Positions 1-13,166 of a stretch of 64,000 nucleotides of DNA are shown piece by piece. Numbering within the stretch: position 1 is the stretch's first letter; every line of letters starts with the position of its first letter. A program made the position numbers and the translations under genes. Below the pieces are notes generated by a model, which was not told where the DNA came from, ran no database searches, and saw only the letters and a program-made list of their open reading frames with translations. The DNA is from Colletotrichum lupini (lineage: Eukaryota; Ascomycota; Sordariomycetes; Glomerellales; Glomerellaceae): positions 4,464,001-4,528,000 of the forward strand of contig NC_064679.1 of NCBI RefSeq assembly GCF_023278565.1, in the 5' to 3' direction.

Positions 1-3000
1 AGGTACGACCTTAAGCCCGCGATCTAGACGACCTCCCCGTAGCTCCCTTAATTACCCCCCGAGTATTACTTAGGAATATAGTATAGGGGACGGTTTAATA
101 AGGGAGGAGGGGATTTAGAGATTACGGAGAGTACGAGGCTTAGGAGGCTAGAAGTATACGGAAAAGCGGAAATCGGTAATTAGTAAAGATCCCGAGATTA
201 ATTACTATATCGTCTTACGGTAATATAAACGTTTGCCGCTACTATTAGAAAAAGGAACTACTAAAACTTACCCTTTTATACTAAATAAAAAGGAGGATTT
301 TAATAAGTACGATAGCTAGCGATTTAGAAGGGTAGTAGTAATCGCTAGAGAGGGTAAAAACGAGAGTAGTAGCGAGATAGTAAGAGGAAGCGGGAATTTC
401 CTAAACCCTAATAAATTCGTTAAGTAGCGAAAGTACGGATTTACTACGACCGGCGCGCGGATTAAATATATCCCCGTTAAGATTAAATACGCTAGTAACC
501 GCTAATATAAGTATAAGCTAGGGCACGACCCTTAGTAAGTTAGGGTAAGGAAGGAGAGGGCAAAACCCGATCCTAAATAGAATCCCTATCCCTTATAAGT
601 AGGTAAATATTAACCCGGACTATTAGGGGACGTGGATATATAGAATTGTAAATTAGCCTAATAGTAAGTAAATTGACGTGGTATTAATCTATTTAACTAA
701 GGTCTATAAGAAAAAGGGGCTATAGGGGTAACCCCTGTTTTATAAGATCGTAAACGACCTTAGCTATTAGTTAGACAAATAGTTCGTAAGCGCAAGCCTA
801 GGAATTGCGAAAGTGGTTAATAGATTTTTCTATAAGCGAGGGGTACTACTAGCGTAATTATAATCGTAAGAACCTTATAAAATCTTAGTAGCGACGATTA
901 TAAAGGAGGAATTCGTAATATAGACCTAAGTATAAGTTAATAGGGCGTATAATCGCTTTAACGAATTTAAAAAAAAGGTAAACGACCTAGATTTCTTTTT
1001 TATAATTACTAATAGCAATTTGTCGTTATAGAAGGATATATAGAGGTAAAATATGGTACTAGAAGTACGATAATCGATAATTCTGCCTATTTCGATCTAT
1101 AGCTCGTCGCTACTACTAATACGAAATTCGGTACTAATTAGCTAGTAAAAAAGGAGGTAGACTACCCGAAGTTATTAATAGTACGTAGCGACGTAGGGAT
1201 TATATATAAATACTAAAAATCTAGTAGTAAATACGAAGTAGTTTATAGATTTTAAAAAGATCTTCCTAAAAGAGAAATTATACTTTGGGGGGAAGTATGA
1301 GGTCTTGTAAGAAACCCTGACGATGTTTTACGATTATTATGAAAAAGTCGGAATTAGGGAATACTAGTACTATTCGGTAGTTAATATCGTACTCGTAAGT
1401 AAAGCTTTTAATTATTATTACGAAGCGGTGCGTAATCTCGATCGAAACGACTTTCTTAGTATAATTAACGTAATCCGAAGCCGCTTCGAGACTTATAATA
1501 AGAACTTAGAGCTCTTATCTAAGCTACGAGCGATTTTTTTTATATTTATAGCTAGGATAATAGAGGGCAAATTGCGAGTAGAAATCCTCAAAGAGCTTAT
1601 TAATCGAATTAATAAGCTAGCAAAAACCTAGCTAAATAAGGGGATTAACGAGCGGAAAGTCGGATATCTTTATACCGTAGTTTAGCGCGTTTTAGAGGCA
1701 AAAATAACTCTATACTAAGTACCCGAAGACTACGAGACGCTCTACTCGAGGCTAAGATCTAGTTTTAATATTAAAGTAAGAATGCCACGCTAAACCTATT
1801 TCTAAGTATACGACGGCCCTTATTAATAGTATTAAGTCAACCGAACGTATAATAGGAAAGGAAAGGAAGCTAGGTACGGTAATCGCTAGTAAGGAATCCT
1901 AGATTCGTTAAATAAGTAGAGATTTAACTTATAAGTAGGGTAATAGAAGAAGTAGTGTTTTATTTATAAAAAGGATAGATATTAGTTAAGTAACTACTCC
2001 GAGGAAGAGCGTGCTAAATCGTATAAATAATATAGAAAATCGAGGGTAGTAGATAGTAAAACTAGCCCTTATCGATTTAACTAATTCCTTATTATATATG
2101 AGGGCAGATCCGGGGGCACGGAACCTAGTAAAAATAGCTAATTTGGTAGCCTAAAGTACCTGCACTTTATAAGAGATTCGGAAGATAAGGAAGATCTTAC
2201 TCCCTATACTAACGAATTAGATTATAACGAAGTCGACGATATTAACTACTCTTTCTTTACCCCGTTAGCCTCGGGAGGATATACGAGGCTAAACGAATAA
2301 AAGGTAGTAGAAGCCCTTAATAAGTAGGCTTTTATTTACAGATAATAAGGGAAGGTCCTTTAGATAATAGATATAGAGGTGGGTAAAAGGACGAATTTAA
2401 TAGCGTAGAATTCTATTTTTTTAATATTTAAAGAAAAGAGATAGGGTGCTGAGTAATTCTAGGGGTAGCTAGAGGGGTCCTTTTTATATTACCTAGATTA
2501 CTCGAATGCGGAGCTCGTATAAGCATTCTACGCGAACGAAAGGTACGGCTTAGATAATTTCTATAGGATTATCTTAAATACTAGGGTATTATAATAGTTA
2601 ATAGGAGGAAAAGGGTAATTCTAGGCGCTATAGAAAATCGTATTAATAACGCTTAATACGTTAATAGCGGGTATTACGAGGATTAGCTTCGGCTTAGGCA
2701 AGGAAATCGTTACCCTAAGTACGGTAGAAATAGAGACGTACTTCGGAACGATAACTTTCTATATCCTACCCGTTAATACCCTATTTCTCTTATATCTAAA
2801 AAATATAGATCGACTAGGTATTATATTTAATAATACGAGGAATAGAATCTCTAGCCGTAAGTACTTTAAAATAGTCGAACGACGATGGGGGTATGCGTTT
2901 ATAAGGCTTATTAACGATACGAAGTTAATTAATTACCTAACGGAAAGTGAGCTTAGATAACTATACCGGAGATTTAGCTACCTATCGGTCGCGAGGCTAT

Positions 3001-5215
3001 ATAACTTCTTAAAGTATTTAAGTAATAATAATATCGAAATAGGGGCGCTAGAGTAGTTAACGAAAGTATGCTACTAATGCTAAATAAATGCACAGAGCCT
3101 ACGTAGATTTAAATTTAAATTATATAATAAGCTTAACTTTAATTAGGAGATCGTTATCGATATCTTTTACTTAAATAGTCGACCGGTCCTATATATAATC
3201 GACGAGGCTATATTATTCTAAGTAGGGTAATTCTTGCGGGATCTATAAGTAAAAATAGTATGGGTAGCTCTACGAAAAAGCTAGATCGATATATACTAGG
3301 GACCGCTAGATAGTATTAGAACCGACGCTAGTACTAGTTTTAAGTTAGTAGAATTTAAAGAAAATGCGACGGCTTATAGTATATAGTTAAAAGTTATGCT
3401 CGTCGAAGCGTATTATAGTATTAGAAAGGTAGAAAGGGCGCACTAGTAGTTAAAAAGAGTATTTAAAATTATTAAAAAGGAAAATCCCGATTCTAACGAC
3501 GACGAATGCCTCTAGATAGTATTTAAATATTATAACGATACTATGGGGCCTAACGGGCTTATACCGACGCTTTTAGTATTTAGAGTATATTTAAGAACGA
3601 CTTTAGCCTCGCTACCGTTACTAGACGTAAGCTAGCGAGCTTAAGTAGTCGAAAAAGTAATGCGGGCACTGCGCGAGGTAAGCGTAAAAAAGTAAGTTAA
3701 TAAGGTAATTACTATGCGCAATAGGCCCGATATAGGGGTTAATTTAGATATACCCCTAAATTCGGATATACGAGTATAGTGCGAAATTACTTAATAATAG
3801 GCTAGGCTATATAAATTAATTTCCGTTAACGAGCGTTTTTGCGTAGTTACGAGAGATCGTAACTAGCTACTTAAGGTGTTAATTACGGTAGTTAGACTAT
3901 ATTATATAGATCTTATTAAGGTGATTTCTAGCCTATAAGAAGAAGAAGAGCTAGGGGAAGCTATATAACCCGCGGTAGAGGTATAAGAAATTATCCTTAA
4001 CGAAATCGTCGTAGTAGTATTAATAGATGATGAGGAAGAGGAAATTGCTAAAAGGGTACTAATACGTCGCGGGAGACTATGACAGTAAGTATTAATGCGG
4101 TAATTTATTACTAGCGACGAGGTAATTAATACTTTTTATATAGTAAAAGAGAAAGCCGATTTTGAGCTAGTAGTTAAACTACGTAAGGAAGGCGTAATTA
4201 TAACTATTAGAAAGCCGTATAAGGGATTAGATCTTATCGAAGTAGATACTCTGCGCGATCGAGGGGTCTATTAATTTATCTTCTACGATTTAGAAAAGTA
4301 TATAAACCTCTATATATTTAAATTGCGAATAGTTCGTGAAATTAAAGGAAAAGGAATACCTTAACCGTACGAGAAGTTTAGATACGTAATTTAGGGGTAC
4401 GGCGACGTTAAAAAGGCGACGCTACTTATATAATTGCTTATTATATAGCGCTATAGCTAACGATTAATAATGGTACTGATGGTATCGCTGCGGAAGAAGG
4501 GATATGAGATTTAGAGCCGTGATATTACCTAGGTATATACCTAATCGGCTATAGGGCTTATAAGGAAAATCCTGGCCTATTTACTAAAGGAAATGGCTAG
4601 TAAGTACTTAGAAGGTACGATTATTGAAGTACTTAAGCTATTGTATGGGCTCGTAGAATTGGGTACCTATTAGTGGGCTACTTATTACGATTTTTATATT
4701 AATTAATTGTTAATGGTTATTTTTACGTACGACCCGTGCTTATTAGTCGCGGAGTACGAAGGTAATTAATTTAGGATCGTTAGAATATAAATTAACGATA
4801 TATTGGGCCTATTCAATATTAACTTTATAAAAAAGGAGGATAAGGAGCTTTAGAAAGCGGGCTTCGTAGCGAAGCTAAAAGAGGTCCTTATAATAAATAC
4901 CCCCTTAGTATTTAACGGCGGGATTTTTATAATCGAAGGGGAAACTATCGTTTTTTAATAAAAGGGGTAGGGCGAGAAGATTAACCTCGTTAACCCGAAC
5001 GTAATTAATATTAAAAAGTAGTATAAGGCTAAGCTTGCGCGAGGGGTATATATTACGAGTATTTATTAGCCTAAGGTAACTTTTAACTACGCTAAGGTAG
5101 CATAAGCTATAGATCTAACTAAACGAGACGTCGAGGTACTTAATAAGTAGCTTAAGTAGTAGTAGACAAATCTCGATCGAGGTCTCGTTTATTACCTAAT
5201 TAATTTTATAATTAG
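1..5215 (+). mobile_element. Degenerate Ty1/Copia retrotransposon, copy 1 (left-truncated, RNase H segment missing)
   Basis: This is the body of an LTR retrotransposon that begins before the window. It runs parallel to copy 2 (offset about 5.95 kb) and copy 3. Read through the stops, the order is Gag with a zinc-knuckle-like segment (about 1950-2030), protease/integrase region (about 2640-3660), and reverse transcriptase ending in a TDD-type active-site motif (about 4790-4810). This order is typical of Copia. The sequence is very poor in CA and TG and rich in TA, and expected Gln or Trp codons read as TAA/TAG, which fits RIP. The roughly 640-bp RNase H region seen in copy 2 (11,343-11,982) is absent: the pol sequence runs straight into an LTR at 5216. 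Around 116-181 it carries about 70 bp where copy 2 has about 235 bp of different sequence. It is not functional. Confidence 0.88.
1428..1631 (+). pseudogene. Surviving open stretch of Copia Gag, copy 1
   Basis: A 67-codon stretch inside the Gag region has escaped stops. It is Leu/Ile/Lys/Arg-rich and helical in character. The equivalent stretches of copies 2 (about 7555-7755) and 3 (about 17,660-17,860) carry extra stops. It ends at a TAG where the frame should continue. It is a remnant, not an independent gene. Confidence 0.6.
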
Positions 5216-5420
5216 TATCGGATTAGAAGTCTAATTCGACCGCGGCATATAGCCGACTGCGCAGGGGCTAATTAGGGGCCCTATTTACGATTATCGTAAC
5301 TAGCCTAACTTATAGTTAGAACCTCTTTTTTATACCTACGCAAATATTTAAATAGTTTAATTAATCTCTTCGTTAACTACGGTTCGAACTAACTACCCTA
5401 TAATAGGGATACTAATACTA
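5216..5420 (+). repeat. LTR shared by copies 1 and 2
   Basis: About 205 bp matching the LTRs at 11,983, 12,829, 15,815 and 22,132. It begins TATCGG (probably TGTCGG before RIP) and ends around ACTAATACTA. It is preceded by ATTAG and follows directly on truncated pol sequence. It keeps CG-rich segments (for example GACCGCGGCA) that have decayed in the LTR at the other end of copy 2, so the two LTRs around copy 2 do not look like an ordinary matched pair. Confidence 0.85.
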
Positions 5421-8400
5421 ATTAGTAGTTAAATTCTATTATCGTAGATCGGTAAAGTATCTCGCTACGTAAAAGAGACGACCTCTTAATACCGCACGGG
5501 ATAAGAGATTCGTACTAATTAACCTTATAGAAGTAAACGAAAAAGGGGGCGATTCTCGAATACCGCACGGAATTAAGTAATCGTAGCCCTTTATTACCTA
5601 CGAGAGGTTAACGTCTATTACGTTAAACTACGTTAATTAATAGAACCGCTTAAGTAACTAGTTTTTCACCGTCGCCTTAAGTAGCCTTTTTACTAAATAA
5701 CTTTTCCGTAGCCGGCCTATAATTAGAAATTAACTAGCTAAATTAGTAAAAAGAATTCCCTATACGACGACTACCTACCTAATTAACTAGCGTAACGAAC
5801 GGGCTTAATAATATAATATAAAAGAGCACTACGCGATTAAAAAAGGGGATCTTTAAATATAAATATTCTTACTTAGCGACGAAGGTAACCCTATAGGAGT
5901 TATTAAGCTAAGAGATCTACGGTATATAGAAAAGTTTATTATTACGGGGATCTTACGGGTACGCCCTTAAGCCCGCAATCTAGACGACCTCTTCGTAACT
6001 CCCTTAACTACCCCCCGGGTATTACTTAGGAATATAGTATAGGGGACGGTTTAACGAGGGAGGAGGGGATTTAGGGGTCCTAATAATATCGAGTTAAGAG
6101 TATTACGGATCTTAGAGATTAACCTAGGAAAAAGGCGGCCACCCTAAAGTAGTCTTACGACCTCCCGCTAGAGTTATTATTAGCCTAAGAAAAGGCTAAA
6201 AAGACGAGGATCTAAGAAAAAAGAAAAGAATCCTCTAGAGGGCCGCTAAAAGGCTTCTTTTTATACTAGCTCACGGTATAAGATTACTAATTTCGAGAAA
6301 TTAGTAACTAGTAAAGATCCCGAGACTAATTACTATATCTTATTACGGTAATATAAACGTCTACCGCTACTATTATTAAAAAGAACTACTAGAACCTACC
6401 CTTTTATACTAAATAAAAAAGAGGATCTTAATAAGTACGATAGCTAGCGATCTAAAAGGGTAGTAGTAATTACTAAAAATAGTAAAAACGAGAGTAGTAG
6501 TAAGACGGCGAGAAGAAGCGGGAATCTCTTAGACCCCGATAAATTCGTTAGGTAGCGAAAGTACGGATTTATTACGACCGGCGCGCGGATTAAATATATC
6601 CCCGTTAAGATTAAATACGCTAGTAATTACTAATATAAGTATAAGCTAGAGTACGACCCTTAGCGAGTTAGGGTAAAAAAGAAGAGGACGAAACCCGATC
6701 CTAGATAGAATCCTAATCCCTTATAAGTAGGTAAATATTAACCCGGATTATTAGGGGACGTAGATATATAGAATCGCGGATTAGCTTAACGGTAAGTAAA
6801 TTAACGCGGCATTAATCTATTTAACTAAGGTTTATAAGAAAAAGGGGCTATAGGGGTAACCCCTATTTTACGAGATCGCAAACGACCTTAGCTATTAGCT
6901 AAATAAATAGTTCGTAAGCGTAAGCCTAAGAATTATAAAAGTAGTTAATAGATTCCTTTATAAGCGAGGGGTACTACTAGCGTAATTATAATCGCGAGAA
7001 CCTTACGAAATCCTAGTAGTAACGATTACGGAAGAGGAATTCGTAACATAGACCTAGGCACAAGTCGATAGGGCGTATAATCGCTTTAACGAATTTAGAA
7101 AAAAGGTAAACGACCTAGATTTCCTTCCTATAATTACTAACGGCAATCTATCGTCATAAAAAGATATATAGAGGCAAAATATAGTACTAGAAGTATAATA
7201 ATCGATAATTCCGCCTATTTCGATCTATAGCTCGTCGCCGCTACTAATACGAAATTCGGTATTAATCGGCTAGTAAGAAAAGAGGTAGACTACCCGAAGT
7301 TACTAATAGTACGTAGCGACGTAGGGATCGTATATAAATATTAAAAATCTAGCGGTAAATACGAGGTAGTTCATAGACCTTAAAAAGATCTTCTTAAAAG
7401 AGAAATTATACTCTAGGGGGAAGTATAAGGTCTTATAAAAAACCCTAACGATGTTTTACGATTATTATAAAAAAGTCGGAATTAGGGAACACTAGTACTA
7501 TTCGGTAATTAATATCGTACTTATAGGTAAAGCCTCTAATTATTACTACGAAGCGGTACGTAATCTCGATCGAAACGACTTTTTTAGTATAATTAACGTA
7601 ATCCGAAGCCGCTTCGAGACCTATAATAAGAACCTAGAGCTCCTATCTAAGCTACGAGCAATTTTTTTTATATTTATAGCTAGGATAATAAAGGGCAAAT
7701 CGCGAGTAGAAATCCTTAAAAAGCTTATCGATCGAATTAATAAGCTAGCGAAAACCTAGCTAAATAAGGGGACTAACGAGCGGAAAGTCGGATATCTCTA
7801 TACCGTAGTCTAGCGCGTTTTAAAAACGAAAATAACTCTATACTAAGTACCCGAAAACTACGAGACGCTCTGCTCGAGGCTAAGATCTAGCTTTAATATT
7901 AAAGCGAGAATACCGCGCTAAACCTATTTCTAAGCGTATAACGGCCCTTACTAATAGTATTAGGTCGACCGAACGTATAATAGGAAAGGAAAGGAAGCTA
8001 GGTATAGTAATTACTAGTAGGGAATCCCAGATTCGTTAAATAAGTAGAGATTTAACTCGCGAGTAGGGTAATAGAAGAAGTAGTATTTTATTTATAAAAA
8101 GGATAGATATTAGTTAAATAACTACTCCGAGGAAGAGCGTACTAAATCGTACGAATAATATAAAAAATCGAGGGTAGTAAATAATAAAACTAGCCCTTAT
8201 CGATTTAACTAATTCCTCGTTATATATAAGGGTAGATCCGGGGGCACGGAACCTAGTAAAAGTAGCTAATTTAGCGGCCTAAAGTACCCGCACCCTATAG
8301 GAGATTTAGAAGATAAAGAAGATCTTACCCCCTATACCGACGAATTAAATTATAACGAAGTTAACGATATTAACTACTCTTTCTTCGCCCCGTTAGCCTC

Positions 8401-11400
8401 GGGAAGATATACGAGGCTAAACGAATAAAAAGTAGTAGAAGCCCTTAATAAATAGGCTTTTATTTACGGATAGTAAGGGAAGGTCCCTTAGATAATAAAT
8501 ATAGAGGTAGGTAAAAGGACGAATCTAATAGCGCAGAATTCTACTCTCTTAATATCTAAAGAAAAGAGATAGGGTGCTAAGCAATTCTAGGGGTAGCTAG
8601 AGGGGTCCTTTTTATACTACCTAGATTACTCAAATACTAAGTTTATATAAGTATTCTACGCGAACGAAAGGTACGGCCTAGATAATTTCTATAGGATTAT
8701 CCTAAATACTAGGGCATCGTAATAGTTAATAAGAAGAAAAGGGCAATTCTAGGTACTATAGAAAATCGCACTAGTAATACTTAATACGTTAATAGCGGGC
8801 ATTACGAGGATTAGCTTCGGCCTAGGCAAGGAAATCGTCGCCCTAGGTATAGTAGAAACAGAGACGCACTTCAGAACAATAACTTTCTATATCCTACCTA
8901 TTAATACCCCATTTCTCCTATATTTAAAAAATATAGATCGACTAAGTATTATATTCGATAATACGAGGAACAGAATCTCTAGCTATAAGTACTTCGAAAT
9001 AGTCGAACGACGATAGGGGTACGCGTTTATAAGGCTTATTAATAATACGAAGTCGATTAATTACCTAACGGAAAATAAGCTTAAATAACTATACTAGAGA
9101 TTTAGCTACCCGTCGGTCGCGAGGCTATATAACCTCTTAAAGTATTTAGGTAATAATAATATTAAAATAGGGGCGCTAGAGTAGTTAACGGAAGTATATT
9201 ACTAATACTAAATAAATGCGCAGAGCCTACGCAGATTTAAATTTAAATTACGTAATAAGCTCAACTTTAATTAGGAAATCGTCGTCGATATTTTCTATTT
9301 AAATAGTCGACCGGTCCTATATATAATCGACGAGGCTATATTATTCTAAGTAGGGCAATTCTTACGGGATTTATAAATAAAAATAATATAGGTAGCTCTA
9401 TGAAAAAGCTAAATCGATATATACTAGGGACCGCTAGATAGTATTAGAACTGACGCTAGTATTAGTTTTAAGTTAGTAGAATTTAAAGAAAATGTAACGG
9501 CCTACGGTATATAATTAAAAATCGTACTTATCGAAGCGCACTATAGTATTAAAAAGGTAAAAAGGGCGCACTAGTAGTTAAAAAGAGCGTTTAAAATTAT
9601 TAAAAAGGAAAATCCCGATTCCGATAATAATGAATACCTCTAGACGGCACTTAAATACTATAACGACACTATAGGGCCCAACGGGCTCATACCGACGCTT
9701 TTAATATTTAGAGTATATTTAAGAACGACCTTAGCCTCGCTACCGTTACTAAATATAAGCTAGCGAGCTTAAGTAGTTAAAAAAGTAATACGGGCACTGC
9801 GCAAGGTAAATATAAAAAAGTAAATTAATAAAGCAATTACTACGCATAATAGGCCCAATATAGGGGTTAATTTAAATATGCCCCTAAATTTAGATATATA
9901 AATATAGCGCGAAATTACTTAATAATAAGCTAGGCTATATAAATTAATTTCCGTTAACGAGCGTTCTTGCGTAGTCGTAAGAGATCGCGACTAGCTACTC
10001 GAGGTATTAATTATAGTAGTTAGACTATATTATATAGATCCTATCGAAGTAATTTCTAGCCTATAAAAAAAAAAAGAGCTAGGGGAAGCTATATAACCCG
10101 TAGTAGAGGTATAAAAAATCATCCTTAATAAAATCGTCGTAGTAATACTAATAGATAACGAAGAAGAGGAAATTGCTAAAAGGGTACTAATACGTCGCGG
10201 GAGACTACGACGGTAAGTACTAACGTAGTAATTTATTACTAGCGACGAAGTAATTAATACCTTTTATATAGTAAAAGAGAAAGCCGATTTTGAGCTAGTA
10301 GTTAAACTACGTAAAAAAGGCGTAATTATAACTATTAAAAAGCTATATAAGGGATTAGATCTTATCGAAGTAAATACTCTGCGCGATCGAGGGGTCTATC
10401 GATTTATCTTTTACGATTTAAAAAAGTATATAAACCTCCGTATATTTAAATTGCGAATAGTTCGTAAAATTAAAAAAAAAGGAACACCCTAACTATACGA
10501 GAAGTTTAAATACGTAATTTAGGGGTACGGCGACGTTAAAAAGGCGATGCTATTTATATAATCGCCTACTATATAGCGCTATAGCTAACGATTAATAATA
10601 ATACTAATAGTATCGCTATAAAAAAAGGGATACGAGATTTAGAGCCGTAATATTACCTAGGTATATACCCAATCGGCTATAGGGCTTATAAGGAAAATCC
10701 TAGCCTATCTACCGAAGGAAATAGTTAGTAAGTACCTAGAAAGCACGATTATTAAAGTGCTTAAGCTACTATATAGGCTCGCAGAATCGGGCACCCATTA
10801 GTAGGCCACTTATTACGATTTTTATATTAATTAACTATTAATAGTTACTTCTACGTACGACCCGTACTTACTAGTCGCGGAGTACGAAAGTAACTAATTT
10901 AGGATCGTCGGAATATAGACCGACGATATATTAGGCCTATCCGATATTAACTTTATAAAAAAAGAGGATAAGGAGCTCTAAAAAGCGGGCTTCGTAGCGA
11001 AGCTAAAAAAGGTCTTTATAATAAATACCCCCCTAGTATTTCACGGCGGGATTCTTATAATTAAAAGGGAAACCGTTATTTTTTAATAAAAGGGGTAGGG
11101 CGAGAAAATTAACCTCGTCGACCCGAACGTAACCGATATTAAAAAGTAGTATAAAGCTAAGCTTATACGAGGGGTATATATTACGAGTATTTATTAGCCC
11201 GAGGTAATTTTTAACTATGCTAGGGTAACGTAGGCTATAGATCTAACCGAACGAGACGTTGAGGTACTTAATAAGCGGCTTAAGTAGTAGTAAATAAATC
11301 TCGATCGAGGTCTCGTCTACTACCCGATCGACTTTACGATTAGTAAGCTCTACGTCTTCGTCAATAGGTCATTTATAAATAATAACGACCTTACTTCGTA

Positions 11401-11401
11401 A

Positions 11402-11722
11402 TTGGGGTATATTATTATCCTAGCTAATAAGAGTATGGGCGAGAGCGAATTTACTATATACGGTAATATAATCTATTACTCATTAACTAAAAGTAAGCGG
11501 GTAACGAGAAGTGTGCTAGCGTCGGAGGTCTACGGTATAATTAATAGCGTTAACCTCTCTTACGTAATTTTAACGACGCTAAGGAAGATTACCGATCGAA
11601 TTAGCCTTCTACCTATTCTAATAGTTATCTATACCAATTCTTACTCGCTATACGAATACCTCGTTAAATTAGGAACGACGAAGGAAAAGAGGCTTATAAT
11701 CGATATTATAGCCTTTAGGTAA
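11402..11722 (+). pseudogene. Copia RNase H fragment, copy 2
   Basis: A 106-codon open stretch is recognisable as the RNase H end of a fungal Copia polyprotein. It has the KRVTRSVLASE motif, a YTNSYSLYEYL segment where active elements usually read TDSKSLYD, and KLGTTKEKRLIIDI. The Asp-to-Asn change fits G-to-A RIP damage. The codon at 11,402 is TTG, so this is an open remnant without its own start. The tandem duplicate at 12,186-12,560 has the same sequence with added stops. Confidence 0.8.
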
Positions 11723-11982
11723 TCGTACGAAAGGCGTAAGATACTCGAGATCCGTTAAATTAATAATAAAGATAACTTCGCAAACGCTTTTATAAAAGTA
11801 GTACTAAATAAGGGATTAGAGTAATTCGTAGGCAGCAGAAAAGTTATTATACGAATAGAGGGATAGGTTATATAAAAAGAATAGAAAAAAGGGGGAAAAG
11901 GAGACGACTTAGTAAACGGGCCCGAGGTCGAATTATACCTCTAACCGTAGTAGTTAAATCGATAAAAAAAAGAGAAAGTTAG

Positions 11983-12184
11983 TATTAAATTAGAAATCTA
12001 ATTCGATTATAGTATATAGCCGATTGCATAGGGGCTAATTAGGGGCCTTATTTACGATTATCATAGCTAGCCCAACTTACGGTTAGAACCTCCTTTTTAT
12101 ACCTACGCAGATATCTAAATAGTTCAATTAATCTCTTTGTTAACTACGGTTCGAACTAACTACCCTATAATAGGGATACTAATA
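11983..12184 (+). repeat. Right LTR of copy 2
   Basis: About 202 bp, beginning TATTAAATTAG and ending GGGATACTAATA. It shares with the next LTR (12,829-13,030) derived changes such as GATTATAGTATA and GATTGCATAGG, which the LTRs at 5216 and 15,815 lack. It therefore belongs to a locally duplicated lineage. Confidence 0.85.
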
Positions 12185-13030
12185 ATTAATAAGCTCTACG
12201 TTTTTGTTAATAGGTTATTTATAAATAATAACGACTTTATTTCGTAATTGGGGTATATTATTATCCTAGTTAACGAGAGTATGGGCGAGAGCGAATTTAT
12301 TATATATAGTAATATAATTTATTACTCGTTAATTAAAAGTAAGTAGGTAACGAGAAGTGTGTTAGTATTAGAGGTTTATAGTATAGTTAACGGCGTTGAC
12401 CTCTTTTACGCAATTTTAATAATGCTAAGGAAGATTACTAATTAAATTAGCTTTTTACTTATTCTAACGGTTATTTATACCGATTCTTACTCGCTATACG
12501 AATGCCTTGTTAAATTGGGAACGACGAAGGAAAAGAGGCTTATAATTAATATTATGGCCCTTAGGTAATCGTACGAAAGGCGCAAGATACTCGAGATCCG
12601 TTAGATTAATAGTAAAGATAACTTTATAAACGCTTTTATAAAAGTAGTACTAAATAAGGGATTAGAGTAATTTATAGGTAGCGGAAAAGTTACTATACGA
12701 ATAGAGGGATGGGTTATATAAAAAGAATAGAGAAAAGGGGGAAAAGGAGACGACCTAGTAAATAGGCCTAAGGTCGAATTATACTTTTAACTATAGCGGT
12801 TAAATTAATAAAAGAAAGAGAAAGTTAGTATTAGATTAGAAGTTTAATTCGATTATAGTATATAGCCGATTGCATAGGGGCTAATTAGGGGCCTTATTTA
12901 CGATTATCATAGCTAGCCTAACCTACGGTTAGAACCTCTTTTTTATACCTACGCAGATATTTATATAGTTTAATTAATCTCTTCGTTAACTACGGTTCGA
13001 ACTAACTACCCTGTAATAGGGATACTAATA
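12185..13030 (+). repeat. Tandem duplicate of the RNase H + LTR end of copy 2
   Basis: Straight after the LTR ending at 12,184 the sequence returns to the start of the RNase H segment (ATTAATAAGCTC here, ATTAGTAAGCTC at 11,342). It repeats the 640-bp RNase H region and then an LTR at 12,829-13,030, giving a unit of about 845 bp. Nearly all differences I noted between the units are transitions, several making new stops. The junctions carry an ATTAG-like pentamer. A second full insertion is unlikely because there is no gag or reverse transcriptase. Confidence 0.85.
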
Positions 13031-13114
13031 GGTAGATTCTGATTGAGTTTCGGCATTAATCTGAGTTATACTTGAATCACAGTGACAATGAGGATATATT
13101 GATCTGATTTTGAG

Positions 13115-13166
13115 AATGAACAAGGGAAATGAAAGTTCGAAATGAACAAGGGAAATGAAAGTTTGA
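13115..13166. repeat. 26-bp direct repeat, two units
   Basis: Two adjacent units (13,115-13,140 and 13,141-13,166) beginning AATGAACAAGGG differ at one base (TTCGA versus TTTGA). They lie about 85 bp beyond the last LTR. I see no function. Confidence 0.85.

Larger units (their letters stand above)
5216..12184 (+). mobile_element. Degenerate Ty1/Copia retrotransposon, copy 2 (fullest copy)
   Basis: Left LTR 5216-5420, leader and start of gag to about 6300, Gag with a zinc-knuckle-like segment at about 8080-8150, integrase-like region at about 9060-9770 (a histidine/cysteine zinc-binding-like part followed by a DDE-type core by resemblance), reverse transcriptase with a TDD motif near 10,915-10,932, RNase H at about 11,345-11,722, and right LTR 11,983-12,184. 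Stops interrupt every domain, and the bias (few CA/TG, many TA, CG retained) is that of RIP. It is the only copy in the window with all domains. Between about 6070 and 6300 it has roughly 160 bp more than copy 1. It cannot encode active proteins. Confidence 0.9.

Noticed and set aside
12990..13005. GGTTCGAACTA in the LTRs, resembling a tRNA B box
   Set aside because: No matching A box at the proper distance, no cloverleaf and no acceptor stem; it recurs in every LTR.
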